The translations under genes and the position numbers were made by a program. A model generated the notes under the pieces. That model was not told the DNA's origin. It was given only the letters and a program-made list of their open reading frames with translations, and did no database searches. A DNA stretch of 64,000 bases, taken from assembly GCF_010093595.1 (NCBI RefSeq), contig NW_022985448.1:296419-360418 (forward strand), in the 5' to 3' direction. This DNA comes from Mytilinidion resinicola (lineage: Eukaryota > Ascomycota > Dothideomycetes > Mytilinidiales > Mytilinidiaceae). Positions 44,546 to 55,957 of this stretch are shown here, piece by piece (the stretch's first letter is position 1; the number at the start of each line of letters is the position of its first letter).

Positions 44546-45118
44546 TCACCCTCCCAAAGCATCCATCTTCTTCCCCCCCGTCTCCTCCCTCCACTTCGCC
44601 ACCTCCGGCTTCAGCACCTCCAACCTCTCCAAGCTCTCCCTCCGCCACACCTTCTCCACGTCGTAGTACCCCACAAACGCCCTCTCCTTGCTCAAATCCA
44701 CCCACGGCTGCTTACTCTCGGTGAAAATATGCGCATCGGGCCGCAGCGCGTCCGGCGCGTCCAGCGTGCCGACCCGCACGATGCGCGTCAGCGGGCCGTG
44801 GAACGCGTAGTTGCTCCACACGACGACGCCGCAGTCTGGGCAGCGCGCGAGCGTCTGCCCGGCGCCGCTGACGGACGGGATGGTGGAGAGGACGGGCTCG
44901 GCGGCCCCCGTGTGGCGCACGTGCTGCGCCTCGAGGATGGCGTTGAGGGCGAAGGAGGCGCCGGTTTCGCGCTGGCACCAGCGGCAGTGGCAGCAGTTTA
45001 CGGCGAGGGGCGCGGCGAGGATGGTGTAGCGGATTTTGCGGCAGACGCAGCCGCCGGAGAGGGGGAAGAGGGAGGGGGTGGTGAAGTAGTGTGAGGTTTG
45101 GGGAGTTGGGGAAGCCAT
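44546..45118 (-). CDS. GFA/CENP-V zinc-binding domain protein
   Basis: A 190-residue single-exon protein of the family named for glutathione-dependent formaldehyde-activating enzyme. The zinc-ligand pattern is complete: GGCVCRKIRY, then CCHCRWCQRETGA, and later CPDCGVVVWSNY. Many fungal members exist, and most are not real formaldehyde enzymes, so the activity is unknown. The region is very GC-rich in the middle. The ATG at 45118 is the first in frame. Convergent with mdv1. Confidence 0.88.
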   Translation of the reverse strand: MASPTPQTSHYFTTPSLFPLSGGCVCRKIRYTILAAPLAVNCCHCRWCQRETGASFALNAILEAQHVRHTGAAEPVLSTIPSVSGAGQTLARCPDCGVVVWSNYAFHGPLTRIVRVGTLDAPDALRPDAHIFTESKQPWVDLSKERAFVGYYDVEKVWRRESLERLEVLKPEVAKWREETGGKKMDALGG

Positions 45119-48012
45119 GGGTGTTTGAGCTATGGGCGGTTTTGAGAGATGTTGACTGAGTTAGAGGAAGCTGGGAGGTCTTCGAGAATATTGTTCAATG
45201 AGTACAATTGACTTTATATAAAATATTGATAGGGAGGGCGCACGTGATTTGCGCTAGGGATTACGACATCTGATATGAAGGACTGGTGAGATGATAGCAG
45301 ATATATTCAAGACAATGGCGTTGATATTATATTTCTACGCAAAAAAGGTGGGGACTAGCATAACTGGAAGGTTTTAACATTTGGGCACAAGAAATTCTAG
45401 TTGAAATTGAGAAGACGTCCCCCACCAAGCATCGAGTTTGACTTTGAAAAGAGTGAATGTTGGTTGAAATTTCGTATGTCCTTACCTGATAGAAGCGCTT
45501 CTAGCCTCCATTTCGACTTTCAATTCTAATGAGCATAATTCCGATGTTGTGTTGTTCTCCCTTCTTCGACCAACCAGTCTCATTTAGAGTAGAACTTGAG
45601 GGAAAAGTCGTGGTCCAATTGGAGTATGAACTAAGGCACTGAAATGGAATCCACGAGAAGGACTATCTTTAAAGAGACACGATGGAGGGATATGGTAGAC
45701 TCTCTTTGCCGTCAACGATTGATGGGCACACTTAATTATACGTATGAACGGAGAGGCCATGTACTTGTTCCGGTGGACTGAAAACCATTTGATTTTAGCA
45801 ATATTATGAATCACAAAACACTTAGGGATGAAGTTCCGATTCTATCGACGTGATGCTCAAGCTCCGTTAAACACAAAGTGGCAGTCCAACACCGTCTGAG
45901 TTGGCCCGGAGAGATATCAGCATTCTCGTAATTGTCGTTTTACAGTTTCTTTTAATGTACCCGATGACCTCAAGTGGTGCTAGGCAAGTACACATCTCGG
46001 AAACCTAGAGAGAGTGTGTTGCTAAAGTATAGGAAATCGTAGGACAAAATCACAGATTCGTAGACTACTATTTCTTATTCAAGAATGCCTGATGATGGAG
46101 ACATTTCATGGTAACAAAGCTGTAGAATATCGAAGATCTTAAGCTGGCTTCGAGTCTATCGTAGTTGACTAATGGCGAATGAAGTGCTTCTAATGAACAA
46201 TGATTGTTAGAAGTCGGATTGTGGTGTAGGTTGATCGATGCAAAGACCTCGAGGCTTCGATGAGATGAATTGCAGTTATCCGTCACGTGACCTGTTTGTG
46301 TCAATATGATTAGTAGATGTTCATTTCGAAAGTACAGTACATATAATGTTCTTCAGCTTGAACGTCGTTTTCGAATCACTGTGGTGTACTGCTTTTCGTT
46401 ACTTTCTATCTTCTCAATAGCTTACCCGAGGTCAACTCCAACTCCTTTCTCCAACCCACCTCTCTCTCCATCTCACCGATCCCAAATTCTCCCTCGGCCA
46501 AAATGCTAATATCAAACGAGCCCCCCTATCCCTGCGAGCGCTTACTCCCCTGCTCCCTACCTCCTCCACACACGAAAACCCTCGCTCATCTTTCCCTCAC
46601 ACCTCCCCTTCGCTAACCCTCGCACAAATCTCATCACACCGCACCGTCCCGCCGCCCCAAAGCGGCAAAGGCGCTGTGCGTTAGCCAGATCTGGCTGACA
46701 GGGAAAAGCGAGAGCGCGCCTTGTCGGGCTGGCATCTCTCTCTCACGCGCCACTGCAAAAAAGGCACATGCGTTGGCATGATTAATTAACTGAGGGCATT
46801 TCTCATTGGATGGAAATTGCCCAAGCGAAAGAGAGAGGGAGGTAGATTTGACCTGCCTTACAGCATCTGACGCAGCGAATGCTGGGAGAACGGTGTACAG
46901 CAGTGACCGCTGGCGTGGCATGCGATGCGACGAGGTACAGAGACGGTCACTTGCTGGAGTGCTCGTGAGGGGCGTTGCATCGTAACGGGTACCGACATCT
47001 TGAACTACCTCTCCAGTTTGTGCTACTGGGCGGAGGTCCCAGGAGCTGCGTACTCCTCCTTTTCGTCTCACTGGACGCTAGAGCATCGATATTGCGAGGG
47101 GAAGCAGAATGCGAAGACTCATCTAGACTCCGTAAATGTACTCCAACTCGAGCCTCACTCACTCTGGTCCTTGTACTGTGCCTCAAACCCCCCACTAACC
47201 CGAGCGCCGTCGGCGACACACGTCGATAACCGCGTTACACACATCACTCACTTGATCGCCTGCGGCCACGCCCACGCTGCGCCGTCCACGTAAGGCCAGC
47301 CAGCCTGCTTGCTTACAGCCGCCATCCACCCGCGCGGCCCGCGGCCGTTAGTTGGGATCTGCGTCTGCCATCCAGGAAGCTCCATGCTGCCGCAGTGCCA
47401 CAAAGCTTGCATCGCGGGAGGGCTCTGGCGGGGAAGGCATGAAAGTGGACGGGATTGCGTGCGCAAAAAGAAGGCGGTCGCGTAGAGATCTGAGAGGATT
47501 TAGAAGGTTTCAGGGCGCTGGATGAGGTGGTGTGGTCCGCGTCGTGTGCGAGTGTGTGCGAGTGTGTGGAAGAAAAGAGGGGAGAAGCGCAGGGATCGGG
47601 AGCAAGGATTGTGCGACTGCCATGCGAGGAATCACAGACCGAGGGTGTGACGCTTGGGCTATTTTTGGGCATGCAGAAATTGCTGTGAGGAGCGGGAGTG
47701 ATTGGTGGGATGGTGGAAGGTTGCGATGGGAGATGTGAGCATTTACCGGTAGTTCAGGCTGCATGTGGGAGGAGCTGGTTCGGATGTCGCTGGATTAATC
47801 TCTGTTCTACTGACGCCGCTTTAGCCATTCTGCATGTTGCCGAAGCGCCCGGTGTATATTATCGTCACCGATGTCAAAAGGTCGCCGACGTCAGGGGTGG
47901 TAAATATGGTTTACATAGTACAAGGCTCTAGGCATTGAACCTAGGGTCGAATCTACTCTCTTCTCCTGGATTGAGCTCTGATACCTAGTCATGCGGTTCT
48001 TCGTGCAGAACT
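45119..48012. other. Long gene-poor interval, 2.9 kb
   Basis: The part 45119-46400 is AT-rich with no frame of interest. A CT-rich tract at 46430-46640 (plus strand) ends in a short 37-codon frame from 46503. On the minus strand a CT-rich tract at ~47390-47760 precedes an ATG at 47385 and a frame ending at a GTGAGT donor (47251). These look like fungal promoter/leader sequence, possibly of a noncoding transcript or an unrecognised small gene, but no protein can be supported. Confidence 0.4.
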
Positions 48013-48928
48013 CTACGGCCATAGCTCCTCTATCGTCCATTGGCCATCAGCACCGTAGGTGTATTTGTGTCTGCGAGCCTTATTGGGATTGCTTATGTCT
48101 GTTTGTTCGACGATGTCGGGGACGATGATGACCACCCGGAAATTCTTCCGAGCGGCCTCATCGTGAAGATCTCTCACTTTAGAGCCTAGTTCGAGGTTGT
48201 CCTTGTCGTAAGGCTTGCTGACCGGTTGGCCAGGAGGAGGTGCCTTGAATGAACCTATCCGTAGACACAATGTCAGAAAAAACCCAAATTGGGGCACATG
48301 AAGTCAACGAACCTCTCATCCCGGGCGACATATTCCCAAAATTCCCCTCGAGCTCCCTCGCCCAACTCCACTCCTGCTCCTTACTCTCATCCACGACCCT
48401 CATCCTCTTCCCGACCTCACTCTTCAGGGTTCGGACACCACTCCTTCCCTCCCCATTCCCTTCCTCCCCATTCCCTTCCTCCACATCCGGTCCCACCACG
48501 AACGCTCGCCCCTTCAGTCTCCACTGTGTTCCCGTCTCCTCTGTCCACCACACCGCCTCCACCGGGCCTCCCCCTCCGCTCCCTTGTATCTGTGCCTCGC
48601 TGTCGGCATGTCCTGCACTGCTCATGAACACATCTTTCACCTTCTCCATCCGCACATCTGTCGTGAAAGAGGGGCAATCGCTCTCATAAACTCGTGGGTT
48701 TCGCTCCGCCTCATTATCTTTGTTTTCCGGTAGTTCGGCCCAGAAGCCTCGGAAAATGCAGTAGCGGGCGCGGGGGAGGTAGGGTGTTGGTGAGTTGGAG
48801 TTTGGCGGGGCCGGTGTCACAGTGCTGAGGACGAATTGGGGGGGCTTCATCTCGGAGATGTGCTTGTGGAAGAGGGACTTCCATGGTGCGGGTGGGAGAG
48901 CAGTCGAGGCGGGTGTCGTGGTGGACAT
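48013..48928 (-). CDS. Alr4036-type FMN-binding protein (pyridoxamine-phosphate oxidase-like)
   Basis: Predicted flavin-binding split-barrel protein. Two exons on the minus strand, 48928-48313 and 48254-48013, give 285 residues. The ATG at 48928 starts MSTTTPAS; the frame runs further upstream but that sequence looks like leader. PWKSLFHKHISEM and YCIFRGFWAEL are the typical Alr4036-family blocks. VEAVWWTEETGTQWRLKGRAFVVG is the barrel strand region, and SFKAPPPGQPVSK comes from the start of exon 2. A Glu/Gly-rich low-complexity loop sits at ~165. The intron donor is GTTCGT. True PNPOx activity is unproven for this branch. Confidence 0.87.
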
Positions 48929-51889
48929 GATGCGGAGGAGGTGGGTGAGGCGGGTTGCTGTTGGGAAAGCTATGGTTGCTGTTGTGATTCTGCTGCGGTA
49001 TAAATTACCTTTTTGCGTAGAATCTGTAAACTTGTGGGGGCACAGGATGGGTGCACACGATATGGAGAGGTTGTGAATTGTGTTGTATTGTATGAGCTGA
49101 GGAGGAATATATATAGATGTGTTGGACGCCAAGTCCTGTGCTGATTGGAGCCTTCTCGGCTTACAGAATCTAATTGACCTCAGAATAGAGGGGACAGGAG
49201 GTGAAGGTATTGAAGGGTGAGCTAGTTGTGGTCAGTGGTTTAAATGGTGACGGCATAGATCGAGCCGTTGCAACTTTTTGGTGGAGTTCATATGCCAAGG
49301 AGGAAAATCGAGTGGTCATTGGCGTCCAAAACTCATCCAGATTCGTAGAACTACAGTGCAAAAATGTCTCCTAACCCTGGTAACATCTCACAGAGGGATT
49401 TAGATTCCGCAACAGGGAAGCGAGTTATGGTGTTGTTGTTGCTGAGGTAAACTCTCAGTAGTGCCTCGATTTTACCTACATCTGTATACGTCAACACCTT
49501 CATAGAACTTCCAGTCACGTGCGACCTCGTCACGTTGAACAGCGAATGAAATCGCAATTGATATTCTACATGCCCCCCAGTTGGTGGTAGTAGAGGGTAC
49601 ATAGACTCACGGTGAGGCACTTCATACTGTAGCCCAAAGAGGGGGATGATCGTGATGTCAAACCTACGCTAGAATGATGGTCACTGCTACGCGAGGTCTT
49701 GATCTACGAGTTTAAGCTCAATATAGGCACTAGTAGCAGGAGTGCATACAGCAAGATATCCCGTCGCGTTCGGTATCGTGTTAGGAGAGATGAGGTCAAA
49801 GCATGAGATCGTCGCACTTGACATATGCTTGGCAACGCTTACGCCTCACTTCACCAGCATTGACCAGCCCTTCTGACATCGACCTCGGGAGTACTCGAGA
49901 TCGCGAGATGGAGCACGACACCAGGTCTTGAGACGGCTGACGGCGTCGGACCGTGTTCTCAACCTTCGCACGTTTGAAGTGAGAGAGATACTCGAGGGAT
50001 GCCGAGTCCCGCAATGGGCCAAACGCTGAAGGAACCATGTCCATGCTCTCTCTTACTTGAAGCGCTATTGACTTGCGCATCCGCATCCTCCACTCGGCGC
50101 GAGCCCGCAGCAGGTATCACGAACCGCTTGAAGCAGCAACAGGGGCGATCTCAGCAGAGAGTGGTTGATGCAGCGTTGCGACCTAGTCTGCCAGTTCGGC
50201 GACCTCCTGCGGCACTGGGCGCATGCGTCCTTGTTGACGTGTACTCGGGGCCCTTGACACAGAGGGTCAGGTGAGTGTACATGATGCTCTGACAGCGAGT
50301 CGTTCCGGCCCGGCGCAAGGGACAATGACTGGCAGCACCGGTGAGGTCGAATGAAGGCCCGTGAGGGTCGAATGAAGGAGTCGAACTCTCTGCGGCACAG
50401 TGAAGCAATATTCTACTGTGCGGACAGCGGGGCGCTCACCGCACAATGAAAGTCATCTCCCCCGCCAGAGAACTGACGCCGACCTGGCACTTCGACAGGG
50501 CTTCGCGATAGTGTGATTCGTCTCATCTGCCAGATATCGAGCATTCGCGCGCTGATTGGTGCATCGTCGGGCGGCTTTCTCTTCCACCCGCAGCGAAATC
50601 TGCGAAGCTGCTGGATGGCCACACCCGACAGGTCCGCACCAAGGTCCGACGGCCCCGGCGATCTTGAAGCTGGAGGGAGAGGCGTCCGGGGCGTTGCGCT
50701 GCAGCTCGACTAAATGTGTAGCCCCCACAAAGGTGTGCCGCGTCCACCGCCAGACGAGGCACTCTGGGCAGCCCTTCAGCCTCTGCAGCCGTGGTGTTGC
50801 ATCATGAGATGGTCTGACGGCTCTTGATGACGGCGGCGAGATTGGTAGGGCGCGCTGGTGCTAGAAACTTGGCCGCGACGGGCAGTTGAGGCGATGTGCA
50901 GGCAGCGGAAGCAAGTAGCCTGGAGGTCGCAGCGAGATGGACAATGTTTCATCAAATCCCGGCCCGTCCACGTGCATCATTGCAATTATCGTTCGTATGC
51001 TGTCTTCCCTTCATGCCCAGCCGCCAGTGCGCGCACAGAGGCCTGCCTGCATCCGGCGCGCAGACGCTGAGGGCATCTTTGTCCTCGGTCAAAGGGCCTG
51101 AGGGTGCCTCATGGCCCAGCAGCATGCCTCTCTATGTTATGCGAAGCCGGACAAGGGCAGCTTCTGTCTGCCACGGCGAGAAGCGTAATGTCGCTCTATG
51201 CGCTGAGCGAGGGCGAGGGAACGGGCGCGGTTGGCTGGTGAGAGAGGTGCATGGGTGGGTTGATTTGAGTTTCGAGGTGCATGGCCATGGAGATGAGCGA
51301 AAGCCTTGCGACGGGAGCTATCGCGACAGCGTGCTCGGGCGGCCGCTGAGGGGCGCGGGCCGTTCTTCGTGCTCTTTTCGCTCTGCTTGCGCTGCTTTTG
51401 CATGACGGATCAAGCCTTGTCCCAGCAAACTGTGGACATGGGCACCGCTGGCCCTCCGCCGTAGCCTCTGCCGCTTCCAACCACATATTCATCTCCCTGC
51501 CCGCTGCCTCCAGCTGCGTTTCCCTCAACACTCGCCTTCTCCTACCACCGCCGCGCACCCCGAGTGAGTGTGCTGGAGCCTCGTGTAATAATCCCGCATG
51601 CCGACACTGCCCAGCCGCTGTTAATCTCGACTCGCACAACCTGCCGCACCCCTGCAACCCCGAGTCATTACAACCACCATAATCGCTATCGTACTGCCAG
51701 CCTGCCCTCTGTTGCTGCCTCCTCCTGGGCACTCCCTCCCCACTCGAACCGCACGAACCGACCGATCGCAATTGACGACTGCGAATACCTCTCCTTCGAA
51801 GCCGACGCTCCGCCGTCCCCTCAGTTGATCGCTGATCGCCCGGATTCAACCCTATGCCTGAACTCCTCTCCACCTCCGCGACACGCATC
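48929..51889. other. Long interval with CT-rich leader before the next gene, 3 kb
   Basis: 49100-49800 holds nothing. 49800-51400 is GC-rich with many short frames on both strands and no family features; a 288-codon minus-strand frame at 51196-52062 overlaps the next gene and looks like an antisense shadow. 51440-51850 is strongly C/T-rich on the plus strand, like a long fungal 5' leader. Confidence 0.45.
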
Positions 51890-52837
51890 ATGGCCAACAC
51901 CCAGGAGCCTTTCTCCTTTCTCCACGAGAACATACCGGCATGGTTCAAGAACGTCGCCGAGATAGAGGCTAAGGTCGCTGGCCTCCAGTCAGAGATCACA
52001 AGAGTGCCGGTTGCTGCGATACCGAAGAAGAAGACAGCCTCCACAGAATCAATACCAGTCAACGACGAGAATGCTATTGGGACGATTCAGGAAGAAGACG
52101 GCACATCCGGCGTGGCCCGGCCAACACAGATGCAGCTGATGAAGAGGAAGAGGAAGCCAGGATCCGTTCTTTCCGGGCACGCGTCAGGCCCAATAAAATA
52201 CCGGTCGCGCACCATGATCATCGTATGGTACGATAGCGAAGTACAGAAAGCGTTTGAGGCACTTGTAAGGTGTATCGGCACTGGCCGGAACCTGCTCCGG
52301 AAAGGAAAGATGGCAGCAAAGATGGAGGCATTGGCTGACATGGCGAGCGCATTCGATGACGATGGCGATGATGATGACTCAACGGCGAAGGTCGGATACA
52401 AGCCTCGCGTTTCCGGCATGCCGAACTTCCGGTCAACACGCAGGATGGGAGGCTCGGGTGGGGCTGCGGGTGGAGACTCCGGTGCGAAGTTCGATGCTGC
52501 TGACAAGGAATTGGAGAAGGCTCAGAGTTTGTGTGAGCGTGGTGCTCATCAGTTCCTTCGCGATGGCGACTGTCGGACGGAACTCAACGCTGTCCGGCAA
52601 CACTTTGCGGAGGTCCAAAATCTCAGCGAGCAGTACATGTCATCGCAAAGCAAGATGGATACAGTGACTGTCGATGAAGTCAAAGTGGAGGTACCGAAGC
52701 AGTTGAAGCCGAAGCCAGTACAAGTTCCGACGATCACCGATCGAGTTCCAATGGCATCCAAGGCCATCGAGGTAGACGATGACGATGATGGAGAAGACTG
52801 GGTGTTGACGCCCGTCCGCCGCACAGCACGCGGATAA
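51890..52837 (+). CDS. Conserved fungal protein of unknown function
   Basis: A single-exon frame of 315 residues from the ATG at 51890 (MANTQEPFSFLHENIPAWF). Another in-frame ATG at 51854 would add 12 residues; I prefer 51890 because the family-like sequence begins there. Residues ~10-45 look like a helical segment with heptads (IEAKVAGLQSEI). A conserved core follows (KYRSRTMIIVWYDSEVQKAFEALVRCIGTGRNLLRKGKMAAKMEAL at ~105-155), which I know from other ascomycetes only as hypothetical. An acidic stretch (DDDGDDDDS) and Gly-rich loop lead to another helix. The C-terminus is acidic, then basic. Probably nuclear, by composition only. Confidence 0.75.
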   Translation: MANTQEPFSFLHENIPAWFKNVAEIEAKVAGLQSEITRVPVAAIPKKKTASTESIPVNDENAIGTIQEEDGTSGVARPTQMQLMKRKRKPGSVLSGHASGPIKYRSRTMIIVWYDSEVQKAFEALVRCIGTGRNLLRKGKMAAKMEALADMASAFDDDGDDDDSTAKVGYKPRVSGMPNFRSTRRMGGSGGAAGGDSGAKFDAADKELEKAQSLCERGAHQFLRDGDCRTELNAVRQHFAEVQNLSEQYMSSQSKMDTVTVDEVKVEVPKQLKPKPVQVPTITDRVPMASKAIEVDDDDDGEDWVLTPVRRTARG

Positions 52838-53256
52838 AGCAATATGTTGCCGATTGCCTAACACTGTTTGAGGTATCTTCGCGAGCTTAGCAGCCAGTCA
52901 ACCATCTGCCTTGCTTGCTTCCTGCGATTTAGCGAGTCGGACTTGTGATTTTATGGAGTTATACTGGCGTTTCATTATGGGCATCTCCGGAATGGGTGGG
53001 GAAACTCGGATGCCCTCACGCTCGACACGAAATTCTGCATCGATCTCCCGGTTTAGCGTTTCCTGCATGTTCGTTTTCTCTGCATTTTCAAGGGGTCCCA
53101 CGATTTTAGGTGGGTGTAGCGACGGGAGTGAAATTTACAATGCCCTCTGTTTCTTTAGGGGCGGTCGTGCCCTTTTCACCTTCGCTCGATATCACTTTGT
53201 TTTCCAGAAAAGATTGTAATCACACTCGCTACCTAGTTTGAATGTCAACCTTCGTA
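52838..53256. other. Intergenic
   Basis: About 420 nt with no supported gene. Confidence 0.4.
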
Positions 53257-53553
53257 TCACCTTTTAAGAAAAGTCTTCACCGCTGGATAAGATGACATCT
53301 GTGCTTGTCCCAACTCAAAAATACGACGACTAGCCCGTACAGGCTTCAGTGGGAAGCTCAGAGATGAACTTGTAGGCCTTACTATTGGTGCTGATGCGCG
53401 CCCCATGGCAGTCGATGGAGTGTTGAAAGTAGCCGCGGAAGCTGGCGCAACTAGCTGGTCCTCATTACAAGCGAGAAAGACGTGAGGTGTTGGAGTAGTG
53501 AAGGCGGAACGGGTAAGGGTGAGGAGTTGAGGTTGAAATTGAGTAGCGGACAT
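53257..53553 (-). CDS. Possible small protein, unknown
   Basis: A 98-residue frame from the ATG at 53553, divergent from the nuclear-type gene at 53677 (123 nt between starts). Ser/Thr/Pro-rich with a basic end (SRRIFELGQAQ...KTFLKR). No family recognised. It is supported only by length, a clean ATG and position, so it could be chance. Confidence 0.3.
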   Translation of the reverse strand: MSATQFQPQLLTLTRSAFTTPTPHVFLACNEDQLVAPASAATFNTPSTAMGRASAPIVRPTSSSLSFPLKPVRASRRIFELGQAQMSSYPAVKTFLKR

Positions 53554-53676
53554 TTCCGAGGCAAGAAGGAACCACCTCGTGGCAGCGCTGCACCTCCTTA
53601 AGCCGACAGTAGGCAAGACGCGCCAATTGAACCTCCCCCAACTCTTTTGCCACCTTGAACGCGTCTGAGAGACACG

Positions 53677-55291
53677 ATGCCGCCCGCTCTCAGCGACTAC
53701 GATTCTGACGAGGCGTCGGATGGATTGAGCGATGAGAAGGGCTACGAGGTAGTAGCGGATGTGTCATATCAGACAGTTCGTCATCTTCTTCGAACTCTAC
53801 CCACCTTCTGCTTGCTGACAAGGGGTGCAGAAAGAGGATTGCTTTCGAGAGGATGACGACGAAGATTCCAGTGAAGCCGAGTCCGAGATAGCCTCAGTAG
53901 CTCCTACCGCCACTCCAATTCGGACTATCGAGCAGAAAGAGGACATAGAGGAGGAGCATCGACCGGTTCGTGACCCTGTTCGAAGCCCATCTGCTGCCTA
54001 CTGATGAAACAAACAGCATCAAGATCTCACCCGAGACCGCACCGGCAAAGTCAGTGATGCCGAGTCTTCAGTGCTATCCGCGACGCCGGATCGTACCCCC
54101 CCTTCAGCTCAACGGAGTGTGGAAGATGACGATGATGGCGAGGAGGTACGCGATATCATCGAAGCTTCAAAGGTTATACACACTATGCAAATGCATCAGG
54201 AGGACTCCTCATCCCCAATGCCTCAGCCGTCTAAATTCAATGGAAAGAAGAACACAGGAATGCTCGCTGGACTCGACTACCACAACATCATCTACATTTC
54301 GGATGATGACAATGCCTCTACCGACTACATTACGCCCCCAACGTCTTCCTACCATACTACTAGGCAGGCAGTTCGTGGAGAGCAAAAGGTCGATCTTCAG
54401 TACGACGCTGGTTACCATCCTCTGGATGACTACCTCCGACCCATGCAAGCCGCCAGAGTGAGGTCCAAATATGAAGCAGATGTCAAGCATGAAGACGTGG
54501 ACTCGGGTTCGGAATCAGATTCAGACCAGGACAGCTTGAAGTTGGAATCGGGGTCGGAGAGCGAAGAGGAGGACACGGTCAAGAGCAAAGGAACGAAGAA
54601 GTTGCAGGGAAAAGGTATCAAGGTGGAGCGTTCGCCGACAAGACGTTCTGCTCGTGCCACTCAACAATCTCGTGTTGTCTACAACGTCAACGTCCATCCC
54701 CAAGACAAGGAACTTAGGGAGCTTGGGATCGTCACAGGCCGCAAGCGACGACTAGATGAGACTTCGGATGACGAGGAGGAAGAACACTCGTATCAACACA
54801 AGTCGAAGCAAGTTCGGATATCTTCGAAAACTGTGGAGCGGCGTCCCATCAGATCTCGACCGCAAAAACGCAAGGCACGTGCCCAGTCCATCACCTCATA
54901 TGATGCTTCCAACACCGCTGAGTATCCTGCACCTCATTATTATGCCGAGGGCCTTGATGTCTTTGACATGCCCCCCGGCGAGCGGTACTTTCCACACAAG
55001 AATGATGCACTGTTCGACGGACTGCTAACTCCGCATGGAGTCTTCAGGATTCACGAGGAGTCCCACGAAGTACAACAAGCCGCCCAAGCAAGTGCGAGTC
55101 CCCCTAGGACCTTCATCGATTACGAAAAGGAGAACATCGATCAAGAGCACGTTGATACGGTGGTGAATCTAGTTTCTGGTGTGACCATTCAACCAGCGGA
55201 CGTGATGACTGGCATTGACAGAGATGTCGAAGATCAATTGCTAAGAATTGCTGGGGTTAGCACGCAAGACTTTGAGAACATGGAACTATGA
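53677..55291 (+). CDS. Acidic, probably nuclear protein of unknown function
   Basis: Three exons, 53677-53748, 53831-53965 and 54017-55291, joined in phase 0, give 493 residues. The starts and joins are inferred from open phase and GT-AG signals: exon 1 ends at GTAGTA, and exon 2 ends at a GTTCGT donor like those of alg3 and the Alr4036-type gene. The N-terminal half is rich in Asp/Glu/Ser (SDYDSDEASD, EDDDEDSSEAESE) and the middle is basic (PTRRSARATQQSR, RKRRLDE, RSRPQKRKARAQS). A conserved-looking C-terminal part contains APHYYAEGLDVFDMPPGERYF and LLTPHGVFRIHEE. No enzyme motif. The charge pattern suggests a chromatin- or nucleolus-associated protein, which is inference. Confidence 0.65.
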
Positions 55292-55871
55292 AGAGACTGG
55301 GGGACTAATATGGGCGACTCAGCGCGCTTTCGCAGCTGGACACTTCATCTGCTTCCGCAACACTCAGAGTCGAGTTTCAGGCTTTGGGAAGCACTCTATC
55401 TTTGATCGTGTCAAAGGACGGCGATCACGATATCGATTTATACTCGACTCTAACCAGCACAGTAGTTAGTAGCAAATACTGAGGTAGCTCCATCTGATAT
55501 CAAAAGTGTTTCAAGGATTCAATCTGTGGCCGTGAATATGAATTTTGAAGGTCGGAGCAGTCTATCCCGGGCTGTATAATTGGCAGGGTGGTTTGTATGG
55601 GGCTACAACAGTTGCCTTTACTTGCCGATTGATACTCATTGACTTGTTGAGCTGTGCGAGTGTTAGCTCTGCAATTCATTCTGAAGCGTCAAAGAATGTG
55701 AATACAACAACCGTCTCCCGGACTCTCCACATCCAGCCTCGAAAGGCTCTCTACCAACCTTATCCACTGCCTTATTCATTTCAGGCAAAAAAGAGCCTGT
55801 ACGTCTTGATGAACAGAAGCCTACGATTCTCCATTGTGGAGAGAGAATGCATGCGAAAATGCAAAAATATA
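55292..55871. other. Intergenic
   Basis: 580 nt with no supported gene; AT-rich towards the tRNA. Confidence 0.4.
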
Positions 55872-55957
55872 TGCTTCCACACGGATTTGAACCGTGGACC
55901 TCGGCATGGCAGTAATGGGATACTAGTGCCGCGCTCTACCAACTGAGCTATAGAAGC
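55872..55957 (-). tRNA. tRNA-Thr (anticodon AGU) with 13-nt intron
   Basis: Read on the minus strand the cloverleaf is complete: acceptor GCTTCTA/TGGAAGC, D-arm GCTC-AGTTGGTA-GAGC, anticodon stem CGGCA/TGCCG, a five-base variable loop, T-arm CACGG-TTCAAAT-CCGTG, discriminator A. The anticodon loop is CT-AGT-A, then a 13-nt intron (TCCCATTACTGCC) after position 37, then A38. Length 86 = 73 + 13. The AGU anticodon (INosine-modified A34) decodes ACU/ACC threonine codons. The Sen34 subunit needed to remove this intron is encoded at 11061. Confidence 0.93.

Noticed and set aside
44546..45118. Reading the GFA gene as formaldehyde-activating enzyme
   Set aside because: The zinc motif defines the fold only; most fungal members have no shown activity, so only the domain is named.
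46503..46616. 37-codon frame after a CT-rich tract
   Set aside because: Too short, Pro/Leu-rich from the same CT-rich composition, and no further exon seen.
51196..52062. 288-codon frame on the minus strand
   Set aside because: It overlaps the start of the better-supported gene at 51890, is Arg/Gly-rich antisense of GC-rich DNA and has no family features.
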